From: Macropodus opercularis
Lineage: Eukaryota > Chordata > Actinopteri > Anabantiformes > Osphronemidae
Direction of reading: 5' to 3'
DNA length: 64,000 nt
Assembly: GCA_030770545.1 (NCBI GenBank)
Contig: CM061106.1
Location: forward strand, 2,816,001-2,880,000
Shown here: piece by piece, positions 1 through 11,994 of the stretch
Layout: every line of letters begins with the position of its first letter
How positions within the stretch are numbered: the first letter of the stretch is position 1
The notes under the pieces: generated by a model
Database searches by the model: none
Told to the model about the DNA's origin: nothing
What the model saw: the letters and a program-made list of their open reading frames with translations, nothing else
Translations under genes and position numbers: made by a program

Positions 1-587
1 GCTGCTCTTCACGTCCATCTGACCTTCATCAACTCTGGAGTCAATCTGCTGTCACAGCAAAAATCAAGGCTCCCCTTCATCTTTTCGTTTTTTCCTATTC
101 CAGATATCTTCTGGAAGAAACCCAACCCTTTACATTTCTACCAGGACGCTGTGGACCAGGCCTTACAGAGTCCAAATGGACACCTGGACCTGTTCCTCCG
201 CTTCCTCCTCGGTCTTTCACTGCAGACCAATCAGAGTCTACTACAAGGTCTGATGACACAGACAGGAAGTAGCTCACAGACCAATCAGGAAACAGTCCAG
301 TACATCAAGGAGAAGCTCAGTGAGGATCTGCCTGCAGAGAGAAGCATCAACCTGTTCCACTGTCTGAATGAACTGAATGATGGTTCTCTAGTGGAGCAGA
401 TCCAACAGAACCTGAGATCAGGACGTCTCTCCACACATGAACTGTCTCCTGCTCAGTGGTCGGCTCTGGTCTTCATCTTACTGTCATCAGAAGAAGATCT
501 GGACGTGTTTGACCTGCAGAAATACTCTGGTTCAGAGGAGGCTCTGCTGAGGCTGCTGCCAGTCGTCAAAGCCTCCAACAAAGCTGT
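1..587 (+). CDS. NLR-C (NLRC3-like) receptor, 3' end of the NACHT exon (partial)
   Basis: This is the C-terminal part of the large FISNA-NACHT exon of a fish NLR-C cytosolic immune receptor; the start is outside the window. Frame 1 is open from base 1 and ends with two bases of a codon at 587, followed by a GTAAGT donor. The winged-helix/HD2 part is recognisable (LDLFLRFLLGLSLQTNQSLL, then LLPVVKASNKA just before the donor). It closely matches the end of the - strand exon at 58819-60622. Unlike that copy, residues 21-45 or so are replaced by an unrelated stretch about seven residues longer (bases 61-135), rich in Phe, Pro and Lys. The replacing DNA holds a pyrimidine-rich run ending in CAG, which resembles a splice acceptor. 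The frame stays open, so the copy may still be expressed. Confidence 0.85.
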
Positions 588-1962
588 GTAAGTCCTCACA
601 TGACTGAAATGTGTATCAACAGCCTGGAGTTGTCCTCAGCCAGAGACGTCTGCAGCTGAGCTGAATGATTTATCTACACATTAGACACATTAACAGCTTG
701 AACGTGTGTTAATAGAACTAAAGCCTGTTGAAGTGAGACAACACACTGGAATCATGGAAACAGATTCCAGACAGTTGAGAGTAACAGCAACAGCAGAGGA
801 GAGTGAACATCAGTAGTTCAGTCAATGACTGAGTCTCTGGTTCCTTCCTGAACTTTGAATAATAACTAACAGGATGATCAAGGCACCTGGTCACTGACCT
901 TTGATCCCTGCCTCTGTTTGCTCTCTGTTAAATGTAGACGTGACACAGAAAGTGAAGTATTGAAGCATTAATCACTGATCCAGCTGCTGTGTTTGCATTG
1001 ACTGTCTCAACCTGACAGAGATCACACATCTGGACTGATGCCTGCAGGAACCAGATGATGTTCTGATCTGGCTGCTCAGGTGTAGGACCAACACCTGGCA
1101 TCACACACAACACACTACATGATACTACTACTAATCACAGTCACGCTCCAGGTATAAAGCACGTCAAAGTGGTTTCTATCCATCATCCAGTCGTGACTCA
1201 GATCTCAGTAGGCTGCAGCATAATGTGACAGAATAAAGCTGCTGTGACCAGTAATGAGTAAATCAATCCACATAAACTAAAGCTCAACAATAGTTTATCA
1301 TTAAACATTAAATACATGAGTGAAATGTTCAGTTCAGTTTATTTAAGGCATCAGGAGACAACAGAGCAGCATCAACAGAACACAGGCAGGTCGTTCGTCC
1401 TGCATCTGCTCCCTGGAAAGTCTGACTGGAATCTACACACAGGTTGTTCCTACGCAGGTGGTCACATGGTCGTCTGGCTACGACTTCAAGGGTTTAGAAA
1501 GAAAGGGCAGATTAGATGTTGGCCTATAGCTGCTAGTTCTCCAGGGTTGAGAGCAGGTTTGTTCAGTGAAGGTTTGACCACAGCAGCCTGAAAAGCCTGA
1601 GCTACGTAGCAGAGACTGGTTGGTTGGATTCAATGTGGACGAGCTGATTAATGGAAGAACTTCTGTGAGTGATCTAGTTGGGATTGAGTCTAAGAGACAA
1701 GCAGTCAGACAGAGTCACCAGCAAATTAACCAATGTCTCTAATGGTTCCAATGTTCTAAGGAGAGAAATCCATGAAGTCACTGCTGCTGGTGTTTGAAGC
1801 TGCTCTGGGTCAACACAGCATCACCTTTATTTAGTGATGTCCACAGAGAAACAGTGAGCAGGTTTCTGTCCCATGGGTCACTGATAGTCCAGGAAGCAGT
1901 GGCCTCTCTGAGCCAGTACCCACACTCCTGATGGTTTCTCTCTGTCTCTGACTGTTTTTCAG
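588..1962 (+). other. Intron between NACHT exon and first LRR exon
   Basis: The 1.37-kb intron opens with GTAAGT and closes with TTTTTCAG. Both ends match the equivalent intron of the - strand paralogue. A block of about 520 bp (roughly 935-1452) has no counterpart there: the paralogue reads directly from the CTCTCTGTTA side to the CGCAGGTG side. It is probably a repeat insertion, but I see no clear terminal repeats. No coding signal was found. Confidence 0.6.
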
Positions 1963-2136
1963 GCTCAGTCACTGTAACATCTCAGAAAGAGGCCTTGAAG
2001 CTCTGTCCTCAGTTCTCAGCTCCCAGTCCTCTAGTCTGAGAGAACTGGACCTGAGTGACAACAAGCTGAAGGGTTCAAGAATGAAGCTGCTGTCTGCTGG
2101 ACTGGAGAGCCCACAGTGCCATCTGGAAAGTCTCAG
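1963..2136 (+). CDS. NLR-C first LRR exon
   Basis: This 174-bp exon, the standard length of an NLR leucine-rich-repeat exon, encodes one repeat pair: LSHCNISERGLEALSSVL, then LRELDLSDNKL and a closing CHLESLR. It follows a TTTTTCAG acceptor and ends at CTCAG/GTCAGG. It starts with one base that completes the codon left open at 587 (GT+G, Val), so the splice keeps frame. It differs from the later, nearly identical LRR exons and matches 53402-53575 on the other strand, so it is the fixed first repeat. Confidence 0.85.
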
Positions 2137-2437
2137 GTCAGGATGTGTCCAACGTGTAAACGATTTACAATGAATCATATTTTAAGTTTCACTCTGTTTT
2201 CAAACTTCTGTCTTTGTTTTTTTAATTGTGACCCAGATTTCAGCTCATATTTATAGAAACGTGTCCATGATAACATGAGTAGAGAGGATGTGAGGGGACG
2301 ACATCCTCCCTCTGTAGGATGAATCTCCTCCATCCTCATCCAGCGACAGCTGTGACTGGTTCAATTCAACCATGAACATCACTGATCAGGACAAATCTGA
2401 CTGGTTATTAATGATTCATCTTTGGTTGTTTATTCAG

Positions 2438-5400
2438 ATTGAGTTACTGCAGGTTGTCAGAGATCAGCTGTGATTCTCTGGCCTCAGCTCTGAAGTCCAA
2501 CCCGTCACATCTGACTCAACTGGACCTGAGCTACAACAACCTGCAGGATTCATCAGTGAAGCATCTGTGTGGTTTTCTGGAGAGTCCTCACTGTCGACTG
2601 GAGACTCTGAGGTCAGACTCCATGTTTTAGTTCAGTGTAGATTAATGTGATGTGAACGTTGTGCTGACACTAAACTGCAGACATGAGGCTGATGTTCTAC
2701 TGATCCACACTGAGGGTCTCCATGACAACGTCTGGTTTCTTCTACTGTGGCTTCACTTGATTTTAGTTTTAATTAATCGTTGTTTCATTTATTATTTATG
2801 TTAATTAGTCAGAAAAGATCAAATCTGTGACCAGTAGCTGATGCTCCAACATTTTTCTAAGGCTCCATAATGTTGGTTCTGACTCAATATTCAAACCCAA
2901 GATGCCGTAATCAGAAGTTCTGGATCTGCTTGTTTTACTGGGTCCATCAGTTTGACTCCATTAAATGTTTCCTCAGTATCAAATGTTTCTGTGAGCTTCT
3001 AGTTTCTAAACTTCTACTTCCTGAAGCGTCTTCAGCTCCAAACACACGATGAGACACTGAATGGTTTCAAGCTGACTCTTTGTTTTCTACTGTTTCATCT
3101 TTGGTTCTTTATTCAGGTTGAGTTACTGCAGTTTGTCAGAGATCAGCTGTGATTCTCTGACCTCAGCTCTGAAGTCCAACCCATCACATCTGACTCAACT
3201 GGAACTGAGAGGAAACAACCTGCAGGATTCATCAATGAAGCATCTGTGTGGTTTTCTGGAGAGTCCTCACTGTCGACTGGAGACTCTGAGGTCAGACTCC
3301 ATGTTTTAGTTCTGTCTAGATTAATGTGATGTGACCGTTGTGCTGACGCTAAACTGCAGACATGAGGCTGATGTTCTACTGATCCACACTGAGGGTCTCC
3401 ATGGTAACGTCTGGTTTCTTCTACTGTGGTTTCATTTGATTTTAGTTTTATTTAATTGTTGTTTATTTTATTACTGAAAATATAAACGAAACAATGTTTA
3501 ATCAGTCAGAAAATATCAAATCTGTGACCAGTAGCTGATGCTCCAACATTTTTCTAAGGCTCCATAATGTTGGTTCTGACTCAATATTCAAACCCAAGAT
3601 GCCGTAATTAGAAGTTCTGGATCTGCTTGTTTGACTGGTTCCATCAGTTTGACTCCATTAAATGTTTCCTCAGTATCAAATGTTTCTGTGAGCTTCTAGT
3701 TTCTAAACTTCTACTTCCTGAAGCGTCTTCAGCTCCAAACACATGATGAGACACTGAATGGTTTCAAGCTGACTCTTTGTTTTCTACTGTTTCATCTTTG
3801 GTTCTTTATTCAGATTGAGAAGCTGCAGGTTGTCAGAGATCAGCTGTGATTCTCTGGCCTCAGCTCTGAAGTCCAACCCGTCACATCTGACTCAACTGGA
3901 ACTGAGTAACAACGATCTGCAGGATTCATCAGTGAAGCATCTGTGTGGTTTTCTGGAGAGTCCTCACTGTCGACTGGAGACTCTGAGGTCAGACTCCATG
4001 TTTTAGTTCTGTGTAGATTAATGTGATGTGAACGTTGTGCTGATGCTAAACTGCAGACATGAGGCTGATGTTCTACTGATCCACACTGAGGGTCTCCATG
4101 GCAACGGCTCGTGTCTTCTTCTGTGGTTTATCTTTATTTTAGTTTTATATAATTGTTGTTTCTTTATTTTATCACTGAAAATATGAACAAAACAACATTT
4201 AATCAGTCAGAAAATATCAAATCTGTGACCAGTAGCTGATGCTCCAACACTTTTCTAAGGCTCCATAATGTTGGTTCTGACTCAATATTCAAACCCAAGA
4301 TGCCGTAATCAGAAGTTCTGGATCTGCTTGTTTGACTGGTTCCATCAGTTTGACTCCATTAAATGTTTCCTCAGTATCAAATGTTTCTGTGAGCTTCTAG
4401 TTTCTAAACTTCTACTTCCTGAAGCGTCTTCAGCTCCAAACACACGATGAGACACTGAATGGTTTCAAGCTGACTCTTTGTTTTCTACTGTTTTATCTTT
4501 GGTTGTTTATTCAGATTGAGTCTCTGCAGTTTGTCAGAGATCAGCTGTGATTCTCTGGCCTCAGCTCTGAAGTCCAACCCATCACATCTGACTCAACTGG
4601 ACCTGAGTAATAACAAGCTGCAGGATTCATCAGTGAAGCATCTGTGTGGTTTTCTGGAGAGTTCTCACTGTCGACTGGAGACTCTGAGGTCAGACTCCAT
4701 GTTTTAGTTCTGTGTAGATTAATGTGATGTGAACGTTGTACTGACGCTAAACTGCAGACATGAGGCTGATGTTCTACTGATCCACACTGAGGGTCTCCAT
4801 GGCAACGTCTTTCTTCTACTGTGGTTTCATTTGTTTTTAGTTTTATTCAGTTGTTGTTTCATTATTTTATCTATTATGTTTAATTAGTCAGAAAATATCA
4901 GACTTGAACACTGTCGCCTCACAGCAAGAAGGTCTCGGGTTCGATTCCCGGAGGCCTTTCTGTGTGGAGTTTGCATGTTCTCCCCATGTCTGTGTGGGTT
5001 TTCTCCGGGGTCTTCAGTTTCCTCCCACAGTCCAAAGCAGTTAGGTCAGTTGGAAAATTTGTCCGTAGGTGTGACTGTGACTTGTGCGTCTATGTGTGGC
5101 CCTGCGACAGACTGGCAATCTGTCCAGGGTGGACCCTGCCTCTCGCCCAAAGCCAGCTGGGACAGGGCTCCTGCACGCCCACGACCCCTGCGAGGAAGAA
5201 GCCGTAGAAGATGAATGAATATAAAACTTGTTGTTTCTTTATTTTATTACTGAAAATATCAACGAAACAACATTTAATCAGTCAGAAAATATTAAATCTG
5301 TGACCAGTAGCTGATGCTGCAACACTTTTCTAAGGCTCCATAATGTTGGTTCTGACTCAATATTCAAACCCAAGATGCCGTAATCAGAAGTTCTGGATCT

Positions 5401-6044
5401 GCTTTTTTGACTCGTTCCATCAGTTTGACTCCATTAAATGTTTCCTCAGTATCAAATGTTTCTGTGAGCTTCTAGTTTCTAAACTTCTACTTCCTGAAGC
5501 GTCTTCAGCTCCAAACACATGATGAGACACTGAATGGTTTCAAGCTGACTCTTTGTTTTTTATGGTTTCATTTTTGGTTCTTTATTCAGTTTGAGATGCT
5601 GCTGGTTGTCAGAGATCAGCTGTGATTCTCTGGCCTCAGCTCTGAAGTCCAACCCGTCACATCTGACTCAACTGGACCTGAGCTACAACAACCTGCAGGA
5701 TTCATCAGTGAAGCATCTGTGTGGTTTTCTGGAGAGTCCTCACTGTCGACTGGAGACTCTGAGGTCAGACTCCATGTTTTAGTTCTGTGTAGATTAATGT
5801 GATGTGAACGTTGTGCTGACGTTAAACTGCAGACATGAGGTTGATGTTCTACTGATCCACACTGAGGGTCTCCATGGCAACGTCTGGTTTAGTCTTCTGT
5901 GGTTTAGTCTGTTCACTCTTTATTTTCTAGTTTCTAAACTTCTTCTTCCTGAAGCGTCTTCAGCTCCAAACACATGATGAGACACTGAATGGTTTCAAGC
6001 TGACTCTTTGTTTTCTACTGTTTTATCTTTGGTTCTTTATTCAG
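2438..6044 (+). repeat. Tandem exon-intron units of about 700 bp in the LRR region
   Basis: Each LRR exon sits in a unit of about 680-700 bp whose intron is also strongly conserved: the same exon-flanking segment, a block beginning ATGTTGGTTCTGACTC, and the same acceptor. The fifth unit is longer because of a SINE at about 4905-5219, and the last intron is shortened. Equivalent units occur on the - strand at 47055-50024. Intron identity close to exon identity indicates recent duplication or gene conversion. Confidence 0.85.
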
Positions 6045-6204
6045 ACTGATTCACTGCAGGTTGTCAGAGATCAGCTGTGATTCTCTGGCCTCAGCTCTGA
6101 AGTCCAACCCGTCACATCTGACACATCTGGACCTGAGAGGTAACAACCTGCAGGATTCATCAGTGAAGCGTCTTCGTGACCTGGTCCAGTCTATCTTCTG
6201 GTGA
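2438..6204 (+). CDS. NLR-C LRR exon array and terminal exon
   Basis: Six further exons are seen: 2438-2611, 3117-3290, 3814-3987, 4515-4688, 5590-5763 (174 bp each) and the terminal 6045-6204, with its stop at 6202-6204. Each 174-bp exon follows TTCAG and ends CTGAG/GTCAGA, all in the same phase, so any number can be spliced without losing frame. Each carries RLSEISCDSLASALKSNPSHL-type sequence, an LDLSxNxLQDSSVKHL repeat and CGFLESPHCRLETLR. Differences concentrate at the exposed strand positions (LDLSYNN, LELRGNN, LELSNND, LDLSNNK). The terminal exon switches after SSVK to RLRDLVQSIFW and a TGA. No B30.2/SPRY exon follows within the next kilobase. In the family the LRR domain senses ligand or holds the receptor off; the ligand here is unknown. 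Confidence 0.88.
4905..5219 (+). mobile_element. tRNA-derived SINE in an LRR intron
   Basis: The head is tRNA-like, with a B-box GGTTCGATTCC at about 4937. It is followed by the teleost SINE body: GTGTGGAGTTTGCATGTTCT, TTTTCTCCGGGG, TCCTCCCACAGTCCAAA and the block around TGTCCAGGGTGGACCCTGCC. It ends in a short GAATGAAT tail. The neighbouring LRR introns lack it, so it inserted after the units duplicated. Confidence 0.85.
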
Positions 6205-7400
6205 CTCTGAGGTCAGTAGTGGTTGGATTCAGTCTGTGCTGCTTCCATCAGTCTTGTTAACTCAGTTAGTGTCACAGCAGAGATTCCAGTGTTTCCTGTA
6301 AAGCTCCAACCTTCTCAGTGAAGCTGTGGCAGAAAGACAGAGACAGAGAGAACAGTCAGCATCAGATCAGCCAGAAGCTTGTTGTGATCATGAAGACGAC
6401 TGTTGTTGTTGTGTCAGCTGATGTTTCCAAGCAGAGAAGATGTTGGTCACCACACAGTTATTCTGTCTTTCATGGACCAACAGGAAGTTGTCACTCAACT
6501 GATGACTCAGCAGTTTATTGCCAGTGAAATCTGCAGCGTCAGCAGACTTGATGCTAAACGTGTGCAGGTGTGTGAGCTTCAGTCCAAGACGTTCAGATGA
6601 GCTGGAAGGAAGCTGCTGAACTTCTACTCTGAACTCGACTGAAGTCCCTGCTGCTCAAGATGGAAACTGAACAAGACACGATTTAGAAACGTTGTCTGAT
6701 GGTCAGTCTGGCTTATTCAGGATCAGTTCTACGCCCATAGGTTCACGACTCCACTGACTCTTTGTCTATTGGCTGTAAACACTTATTACAGTGATGCTGA
6801 CATTTATGTCTTTACCAGACATTTGCAGAGAAAATCGTAGGACACGATCACGTCCGTCACAATCAAATTCAACTGACAGTTTTGCAGAAGTTGACAGTTT
6901 AGCTGAAAACATCAAACGGCACAAAAGGAAGAAGTGAATGTTACATGAAGCAACTTCATGTAACTCAAGGAAGTAGATGTTCAACCACTAAAGAAGAGAA
7001 GGTGCATGACACCTTGTAAATCCCCGACTTCAAACAACACCAGAGAATCCTCTTCACCTGATGCAGTTAAATGTTTAAAGTCAGGAACATCTAGAATACA
7101 GGCTTTAAGTAAATATGCAAGAAATGCATCTTGGCATATAGAGAACATCTTCTCAATAAACATCCCCATAATGTTACTATACATGACATCAGACAGAAGA
7201 TGCGTGAGACAGGGCAACTAGTGATACAAAGAAGGAAAATCGCAAGTTAAAGATTGTCTGATTTCTTAAACCAGCTAATTTCCCTCATGTTATTGATGCG
7301 GTAAATATGTGGCTGCTTTAATGAGCAAACAAGTATCCATAAAACGCCATCTCTGACACTGACGTTGGGCTACAACCTGAAAAAGTAGTTCTTCAATGTC
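6205..7400. other. 3' flank of the left NLR gene and unassigned sequence
   Basis: Bases 6205 to about 6695 match, inverted, about 45845-46333 beside the right NLR gene; this is the shared 3' UTR or flank, and no clear polyadenylation signal was picked out. From about 6700 the two sides differ. The 6780-6950 stretch has a short open segment rich in Arg and Ser behind a possible acceptor, but nothing recognisable. No gene can be supported between 6700 and 7400. Confidence 0.5.
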
Positions 7401-8024
7401 AAGCAACGATCTCGAACAAACTAGCAGAAGTCACTCTCTGTGAAGTCAAACTCTTCGACCGAAGAAGAATCAAAAATGCATCTCGATGCTTTTACGTTGA
7501 GACACATGTCATCTACTCATCCAGACCTTGAACCTTTGTTGTTTGACCTTGAAAATAAGCTTTGGAAGCACTTCCAGCAAACAGAAATAAAGGGCAAACA
7601 TGGACGAAAGGTCCCCATTCTCCTCACACCGGACATGCTGACATCAGTGGACATTACTTACCAAGACTCACCGCAGCTGTGATGTGTTTGATGAGAATCC
7701 CTTCATGTTTGGGAGACCACAAAAATTCAGTTACTACAGAGGATCAGGTGTCATTCGCCAGATTGCTCAGAGTTGTGGGGCAGATCACCCAGAAGCCTTA
7801 TCATCCTCCAAACTGAGAAAGCACATGTGAAAGATTACGAAATGAATGACCTTGCAGGCTTCCTTGGCCACGGTATCAGAGTGCATGGGCAGTATTACAG
7901 GCTGCCTGAGAAGACATTACAACTTGCAAAATAAGTTTGTGTTTTAATGGCTCTGGAACAAGGACAGCTGTCTAAATACAAAGGAAGGAATCTGAATCTG
8001 ATGAAATCAACATTGATCCAAAAG
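7400..8024 (+). pseudogene. Tyrosine-recombinase-like (Crypton-like) domain, decayed, left copy
   Basis: In shifting frames the sequence matches, from memory, the C-terminal part of a large multicopy fish protein that I read as a tyrosine recombinase: MHLDAFTLRHMSSTHPDLEP, then a FGRPxxFSYYRGS segment, SKLRKHM, a GFLGHGIRVHGQYYRLP core and LMALEQGQLSKYKGR. LRKH, LGH and YYRLP would be the Arg, His/Trp and Tyr sites of the active centre. It is broken: a deletion and TGA follow LRKHM (about 7825-7840), a base is missing at GCAAAATAAG (about 7925), and an extra AATCTG-type repeat shifts frame near 7990. The last two lesions are shared with the - strand copy. The exon ends AAAAG/GTAATG at 8024 with one base of a codon left, which fits the next exon at 8550 exactly. 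No intact N-terminal part was found. Confidence 0.65.
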
Positions 8025-8549
8025 GTAATGGACCTGTGAAAATTTGTGTATATAATAAAAAATAAATTAAATATGTCATTAATCAGCAGCTGGCCCATAA
8101 GCTGACTGGTGCTCTCATTGGTAGGAAGTAGCCATGACAGTGTCTCCCCCATCTACCCTCTAGATTCATTTCAACCTTGTTAGGCTTGAGTGTTTCATTT
8201 CTGATGAAAGTTGTTTCTGCAGTCTGAGGTAAGTTGACAGGAGACAACTTACAGCCATTGTGAGTTATGTGTGAAGTGAAACTGACCTAGAAGATATATT
8301 TGAGGTCTCGTACTAACTTACCTGATACTGAAGAAGCTACTAGGATGAGTAGTGAAACATTTCAACCTAACAAAAAAGAAGTGAAATGTGACATGTAGAT
8401 GACATTATCTGTATGATCCCTTCACAAATAATATGTATTAATTGCACAGCCCAGACTTTCCCTCTGTCTCTTTTCCCTTTTATATATAATATTGACCTTG
8501 TCGTGTGCTTTCTTACTTTTTGTTTCCATGTGGCTGCTGTGTTTCCCAG

Positions 8550-11500
8550 AGAACATAACCGTAGACAGTGAAGCATCAGACACAGAAGATGAGCAAACCA
8601 CAAGTATCACAGATGCTGCGTCATCAGTTTCACGTTCATCTTCTCGATCGTCGGGTATGTGGCTAAGGTGTCTGCCTGACATTAGACACGTCTTAACTTG
8701 TCATTAGTGGACCGTTACTTACAGTAGGACTATAAGACATTCAAGACCTAACTACGTTTCAATTCTTGACATGCGTTTAACATCTACCCGTGGTAATTAT
8801 ATTTATGTTTTTGTTTTGTTTTGATGTTATTGAGAAAGGTTAAAGTGCTTTCACCCTTCATTCCTTTCATATATGGTATCAACAACGTCCGTAACACTGC
8901 ACTGCATAAGTACTTCACACAGTATTACCTCAAATATAAACAAACATGTTATAGAATGATAATTTTCAAACTGCTTTAAAAACTCAACTAATTATAACAT
9001 AAGTAGAATTTAAATCAGCCCCTCTGTATTGAATTGAGCTGTACTTTAACTCACACATGTACATATTAAACAATCAAATTCACATAATAGGTATGATATA
9101 ATACTTTTTAACTTTTGTTCATAGATGCAACCCCTTCCCAGCGTGTGGTCGTCCCACAGGATTTAGAAACAGAAGCGTTTTTTAATACCCTAAAAGAGAC
9201 TGTGCAAGACATGCCAGAGGACTTTCAGTTATGCAGAGTCAATGGTCAGCGATGGGTCACGTCACATACCCAGAGGACATTAAAAGAACTCACGCTTTGG
9301 GACGTTCAGCTTTATATATTCGCCCAAAGGTACGTGAAATATACAACTTTTCTTTAGAACTATGTCTACCCCCTGCTACTTTTAGCTCCACACAATTTTT
9401 TTATAATTGATAAACTAGAGCGAAGACATTGTAGCAAACACGAGATTGCAAGGTAGTGTAGTCCAATTGAATTCTTCTCATTTTGTAATATCTCTTAACA
9501 TTTCTTTTTGAGGCGCTTAGGCGAGACAAACAGATGTGCAGGCTGCTGGTGAGGGAACCAGTCGCGAGGCATCATCTGAAGCCCAAGTTGATGCTGTGCA
9601 TGACCAGGAGCATCTGTCAATGAGGTAAACTCTGCTCTGATCTTATTTGAAATCAGTGATGGTAAATGACTTGTAAACAACATTTGTATGTGGCCGATGA
9701 TAACAGTGTCTGATCCTTGTCATTCAGGAGGGAATCAGACGTTGACAGCGACATGCCCAGAGCTGCTTCCACTACTCAGCAACCTGTGACAATAAGGTAA
9801 CACTTTTACTGCTACAGTAGCTCACTGCTCCAGTCTGACTGAATGAGTCCGTTACAAGACTCCACTAAACCTACACAGACGCTGCTCATTGGTTTCTGTT
9901 GGTTCTGTTAAACTGGAGACGACTAAAGGTTGTTCTGTTGTTTATCTGACATCTCTTTATGACCTTGCTTATATTTGCTTGCTTGTTGTCGTTTATACAT
10001 TGGTCAGCAATCATATTGCATATATGTCATATTGTGTATTACAACAACTTAGCAAAACTATTGATCTTATTCTTTTGTGGATTTAGGGAGGAGTTCTACG
10101 TTGACTCCGACTCTGATGTATCAGGTGTAGAAGAGGTCATGTTGTCTTCCCCAACTGAAAATATTCCAGATGTATGTCCACCAATCCACAGTTGTCCCTG
10201 ATTTACTATTCTTACAAAACGGTATAATATGTACTGATCTACTTCTTTCATTGCAGGACATATCTACACTGGAAGATGTTTTAACTGCTTTTCAGACAGA
10301 CAACTTAGACACAGCAACAAGAACCACAGTAATAGCCAGGCGAAGAAACGTTTTGCAAAGTGCCTGCATGGCATTGTCCAAATCGTACTTCTCCTGGGCT
10401 AAAGTGCCCCAAGTTGAATTTGTATCTGAAATGGAGGACTATGGTGGTCCGCAAAGAGAATTCTTTAGGTATTTTAATTTTAAATAATTTTCAATATATC
10501 ATGCATACATTTGTTTTGTCATATGTAAATGTAAAATAACTAAAAGTAACTATATTGAAAGTTAAATTCTTTGAGTTTGCCTCATATTCATCACTGTTTT
10601 TATGTACTTGCAGTCTTCTAATGATAGATGTCCAGGCTAAGATGGGAGTGCTGGAAGGTAGGCAGGGAGACTTGCTGTTCACATACAACCAGCAGGCCCT
10701 GGCAAACAACAAATATTACACAGCGGGGAAGTTAACAGCGTGGGTCATTAGCCACAATGGTCCTGGGCTGCGATGTCTAAATGTGGACCTCTACGCCATG
10801 ATGTGTGGTCAGAAACCCTGCCTGACCAACTTTGAAGTGGGCATGTTCGCTAATGAAGAGGTCACAAGAAACCTCCAAACGGTACATTTTGTCTAACAAA
10901 GACAATATTTCAAAGGATGACTTAACGGATATATTTACAAAATTAACGTGAAAGAAGGTTCAAAAGGCAAAACGTGTACACACATATACACCTCAGACAG
11001 CCTTAAACTCTACAACAAATTGCAAACTTCAAATGTGTGGTTGTTATAATCAATAAATGTTCTTTCCAAAGGTTAAGAGGTGCACTACAGAGGCTGACCT
11101 GGAGCAGGTCAAGGAAAACATTGGAGACTGGATTTCCAGCTGTGGTGTGCCCAGTATTTATACGTCCACTCTGGAAGACTTCCAAAATGTCCACAACCAG
11201 ATTGTGGCGCAGTTTCTCTATCATCGGTATGGACAAGTCATGGACGACCGTCATTACACAAGCTTAAGTCATGTTTTAAGTTGAGCACATTAACTATTTT
11301 CATTATGAGTATTTGTTTGGATATTAACTTGTGTGTCAGTATGTCTTAATACATACCATAGTTGAAGGTCTGGGAGAGTCTGATGAATTTCAAATTAGTA
11401 TAGTACCCAGATAAAAAAAAAAAAAAAAAACAACAAACAGGAAAGGCCTAATTCTAATTTATTTTTCTTTCTTCTGTTTAACAGTGTAGCCAGCATGATC

Positions 11501-11980
11501 CAGCAGTTTGTTGCTGGCATGAACTCCTGTGGGCAGTTTTGGCAAATGGTGGAACGTCACTGGAAACAGTTCCAACCCCTCTTCACTGCCACAAAGGAAA
11601 AACTCACCCGGGACTCAATTCAAAATCTATTTCAAATCAACTGGAGTCCAGCAGGAAGCAACAAGAGGGAGGAAGAGGAGTCCACAATATAGTAGAGGTT
11701 GTAATATTTTCTCACAAATATGTTAACAGAGGGTGGAATAGACTTCTCCTTCGAGGAAATCCTCATTTTTGTGAGTGGCGCAGACAGCGTTCCACCCCTT
11801 GGCTTCCATAAGACTTGCGAAATAGACTTTTTTGACCAGGAGCCAGTAGTGAGACGACTGCCTTACTCATCTACTTGCAACCTCAGTCTCTTCCTGCCCA
11901 GAGGTGTTGAGGAAGAAGAAGACTTCCAATCAATGATGGACACAGCACTGAGGGGGTGCATTGGATTTGGGAAGGTTTGA
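8550..11980 (+). pseudogene. HECT ubiquitin-ligase gene (G2E3-like), left copy
   Basis: Supported exons are 8550-8654, 9125-9329, 9521-9624, 9728-9796, 10087-about 10171, 10257-10468, 10614-10881, 11072-11226, 11485 onward and 11730-11980. The early exons encode an acidic and Ser-rich linker (DSEASDTEDE). From 10257 the HECT domain follows, including YGGPQREFFR and GPGLRCLNVDLYAMM. The C-lobe has LPYSSTCNLSLFLP, with the predicted catalytic Cys at codon 11876-11878, and ends GFGKV with a stop at 11978-11980. HECT proteins pass ubiquitin from an E2 through this Cys to a target. It is damaged: compared with the right copy, a deletion after STI (about 11690) removes the end of the 11485 exon and its donor, leaving TAG in frame. 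The 8550 exon joins in phase to the recombinase-like exon upstream, suggesting one fusion gene. AATAAA follows at 12222. Confidence 0.8.
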
Positions 11981-11994
11981 AAGTGATAGCTATA

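Noticed and set aside
2870..3052. 60-codon open frame beginning MLVLTQYSNPRC, repeated in several LRR introns on both strands
   Set aside because: It lies wholly inside introns of the LRR units and is conserved because the units are recent copies. No splice or start context supports translation.
8367..8682. Antisense frames opposite the HECT linker exon, also at 41459-41774
   Set aside because: The sense strand has splice signals and the linker sequence; the antisense frames cross the introns.
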